From: Lachnospiraceae bacterium
Lineage (GTDB): Bacteria; Bacillota; Clostridia; Lachnospirales; Lachnospiraceae
DNA: 64,000 nucleotides
Assembly: GCA_017428265.1 (NCBI GenBank)
Contig: JAFRRD010000033.1
Coordinates: 1 to 64,000, forward strand
Reading direction: 5' to 3'
A program made the translations under genes and the position numbers. The notes beneath the pieces are model-generated. The model worked only from the letters and a program-made list of their open reading frames with translations, ran no database searches and was not told the DNA's origin. Shown one piece after another: positions 63,206 through 64,000 of the stretch (the first letter of the stretch is position 1; the number at the start of each line of letters is the position of its first letter).

Positions 63206-64000
63206 TTAAAAACAGATGATATGGGAAAGGCCGGTGCGCGGCGCCGCCGTGATCGGTACGGCCGCCGGATCGATGCCGTTTGTTTTCAGTTCGCTGATCA
63301 TGGTCTGGACCGCAAGGTCCGGATAATTGTTCTCCCGGCTAAGGTGCGCCAGCAGGACTTCCTTCAGCCCGTCATGCCACAGCCGGATGAGAAGGGCCGC
63401 GGCATCGTCGTTGGAAAGGTGGCCGCTGCTGCTTTCGATCCGCAGCTTGAGCGGGTAGGGATAGGGGCCTGTCTCCAGCATCCGGATGTCGTGGTTGGCC
63501 TCCAGGCAAAGCACGGAAACGCCCTCCATGTCCTGCGCCAGATCTTCGGTCCAGCAGCCCAGGTCCGTGATGACCGCAAAGCTGCCGCCGTCCCTGTCGC
63601 CCCGCCAGGCGAGAGAACCGGGCGTATCGTGAGATGTCGGTACGGGGAGCAGGTCAAATCCCGCGGCTGAAATGTGCTCGCGCGGGCGTACCAGTTCAAA
63701 TGCGCCTTTCTGCAGGCGAGGGAATATCTTTTCCCGGCTCAGGCCTTCATAAGTTCCGTACGAGGCAAAGACCGGCACATCCGGGTGATGTCTGATCCAG
63801 GCGGGCAGCCCGGAAACATGGTCCGCATGCTCATGCGTGAGCAGTACGGCCTCTATCTCATCGGGCGAGCAGCCGAGTTCGGCCATTTCATCCCGAAGCG
63901 TTTTGTAGGAAATGCCGGCATCCAGCAGCAAAAGCCCGCTGCCGGAATCGGCCAGAAAGGCGTTGCCGCTGCTGCCGCTCGCAAGGGAAACGAGTTTCAT
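63206..64000 (-). CDS. WalJ/YycJ-type metallo-beta-lactamase-fold hydrolase
   Basis: A 264-residue protein with the zinc motif T-H-E-H-A-D-H (His56, His58, Asp60, His61) and an N-terminus L-V-S-L-A-S-G-S-S-G-N typical of YycJ/WalJ. In other Firmicutes it lies next to walRK and is implicated in wall homeostasis or DNA repair. The ATG is at the last bases of the window, so the promoter and any upstream walRK genes are not visible. Confidence 0.92.
   Translation of the reverse strand: MKLVSLASGSSGNAFLADSGSGLLLLDAGISYKTLRDEMAELGCSPDEIEAVLLTHEHADHVSGLPAWIRHHPDVPVFASYGTYEGLSREKIFPRLQKGAFELVRPREHISAAGFDLLPVPTSHDTPGSLAWRGDRDGGSFAVITDLGCWTEDLAQDMEGVSVLCLEANHDIRMLETGPYPYPLKLRIESSSGHLSNDDAAALLIRLWHDGLKEVLLAHLSRENNYPDLAVQTMISELKTNGIDPAAVPITAAPRTGLSHIICF

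Overview
The window reads as a chromosomal segment of a GC-rich Clostridia (Bacillota, formerly Firmicutes). The evidence is gene order: xseA-xseB-ispA-dxs-tlyA-nadK-recN, the rimP-nusA-ylxR-L7Ae-infB-rbfA-nrnA-truB block, ylxM-ffh and rpsP-khpA-rimM-trmD-rplS, and ireB-ruvX-DUF1292. It also carries a lexA/yneA-type SOS pair with Bacillus-like LexA boxes, AGGAGG-type ribosome-binding sites, a CotH/DUF4956 locus and a PotC-PotD fusion. I cannot name the genus; Oscillospirales or Lachnospirales are guesses. Nearly all of it is core housekeeping sequence, and I see no prophage, transposase, CRISPR array, tRNA or rRNA.

Layout. 1-1.7 kb: end of a poly-His CobW-type GTPase gene, a second CobW-like GTPase and a fluoroacetyl-CoA-thioesterase-like hot-dog protein. 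2-3 kb: a cytidylate-kinase-like protein, convergent and overlapping with an XRE regulator. 3.2-5.5 kb: pckA, then a TPP riboswitch and thiT. 5.5-14.2 kb: Asp23-like protein, nusB, xseAB, ispA, dxs, tlyA, nadK, recN. 14.2-15.5 kb: divergent lexA and yneA-like genes with four LexA-type boxes between them. 15.6-17.6 kb: a tyrosine recombinase and a TtcA-like PP-loop protein. 17.6-21.7 kb: an AT-rich segment with large inverted repeats, a surface-type hypothetical protein, a 5'-truncated DUF4956 gene and a repeat-rich CotH kinase; this is the one accessory-looking region. 21.7-27.5 kb: DUF6472, guaB, tmRNA, plsY, der and a DUF512 radical-SAM protein, all on the minus strand. 27.6-28.8 kb: a long-form prs.

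28.9-50.1 kb is one long run of minus-strand information-processing genes: yraN, rnhB, lepB, rbgA, lepB, rplS, trmD, rimM, khpA, rpsP, ffh, ylxM, pnp, rpsO, a fused truB-ribF, nrnA, rbfA, infB, an L7Ae protein, ylxR, nusA, rimP, then glpK and recA with its own LexA box. 50.3-59.4 kb: a rhomboid-like protein, rpsT (plus strand, TTG start), recO, era, an M16 peptidase, a LysM-like/MltG fragment, RNase J, DUF1292, ruvX and ireB. 59.4-64 kb: a polyamine ABC transporter whose permease and binding protein are fused, and a WalJ-type metallo-hydrolase.

Two systems stand out functionally. One is a complete SOS core (lexA, recA and a YneA-like division inhibitor, with recN, recO, ruvX and xseAB nearby). 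The other is a compact translation and ribosome-assembly superoperon. The most unusual sequence observations are the TruB-RibF fusion, the truncated DUF4956 gene behind a terminator hairpin in a scarred AT-rich segment, and the CobW pair with a thioesterase that keeps the FlK catalytic-triad spacing. I found no clear wholly new multi-gene system.
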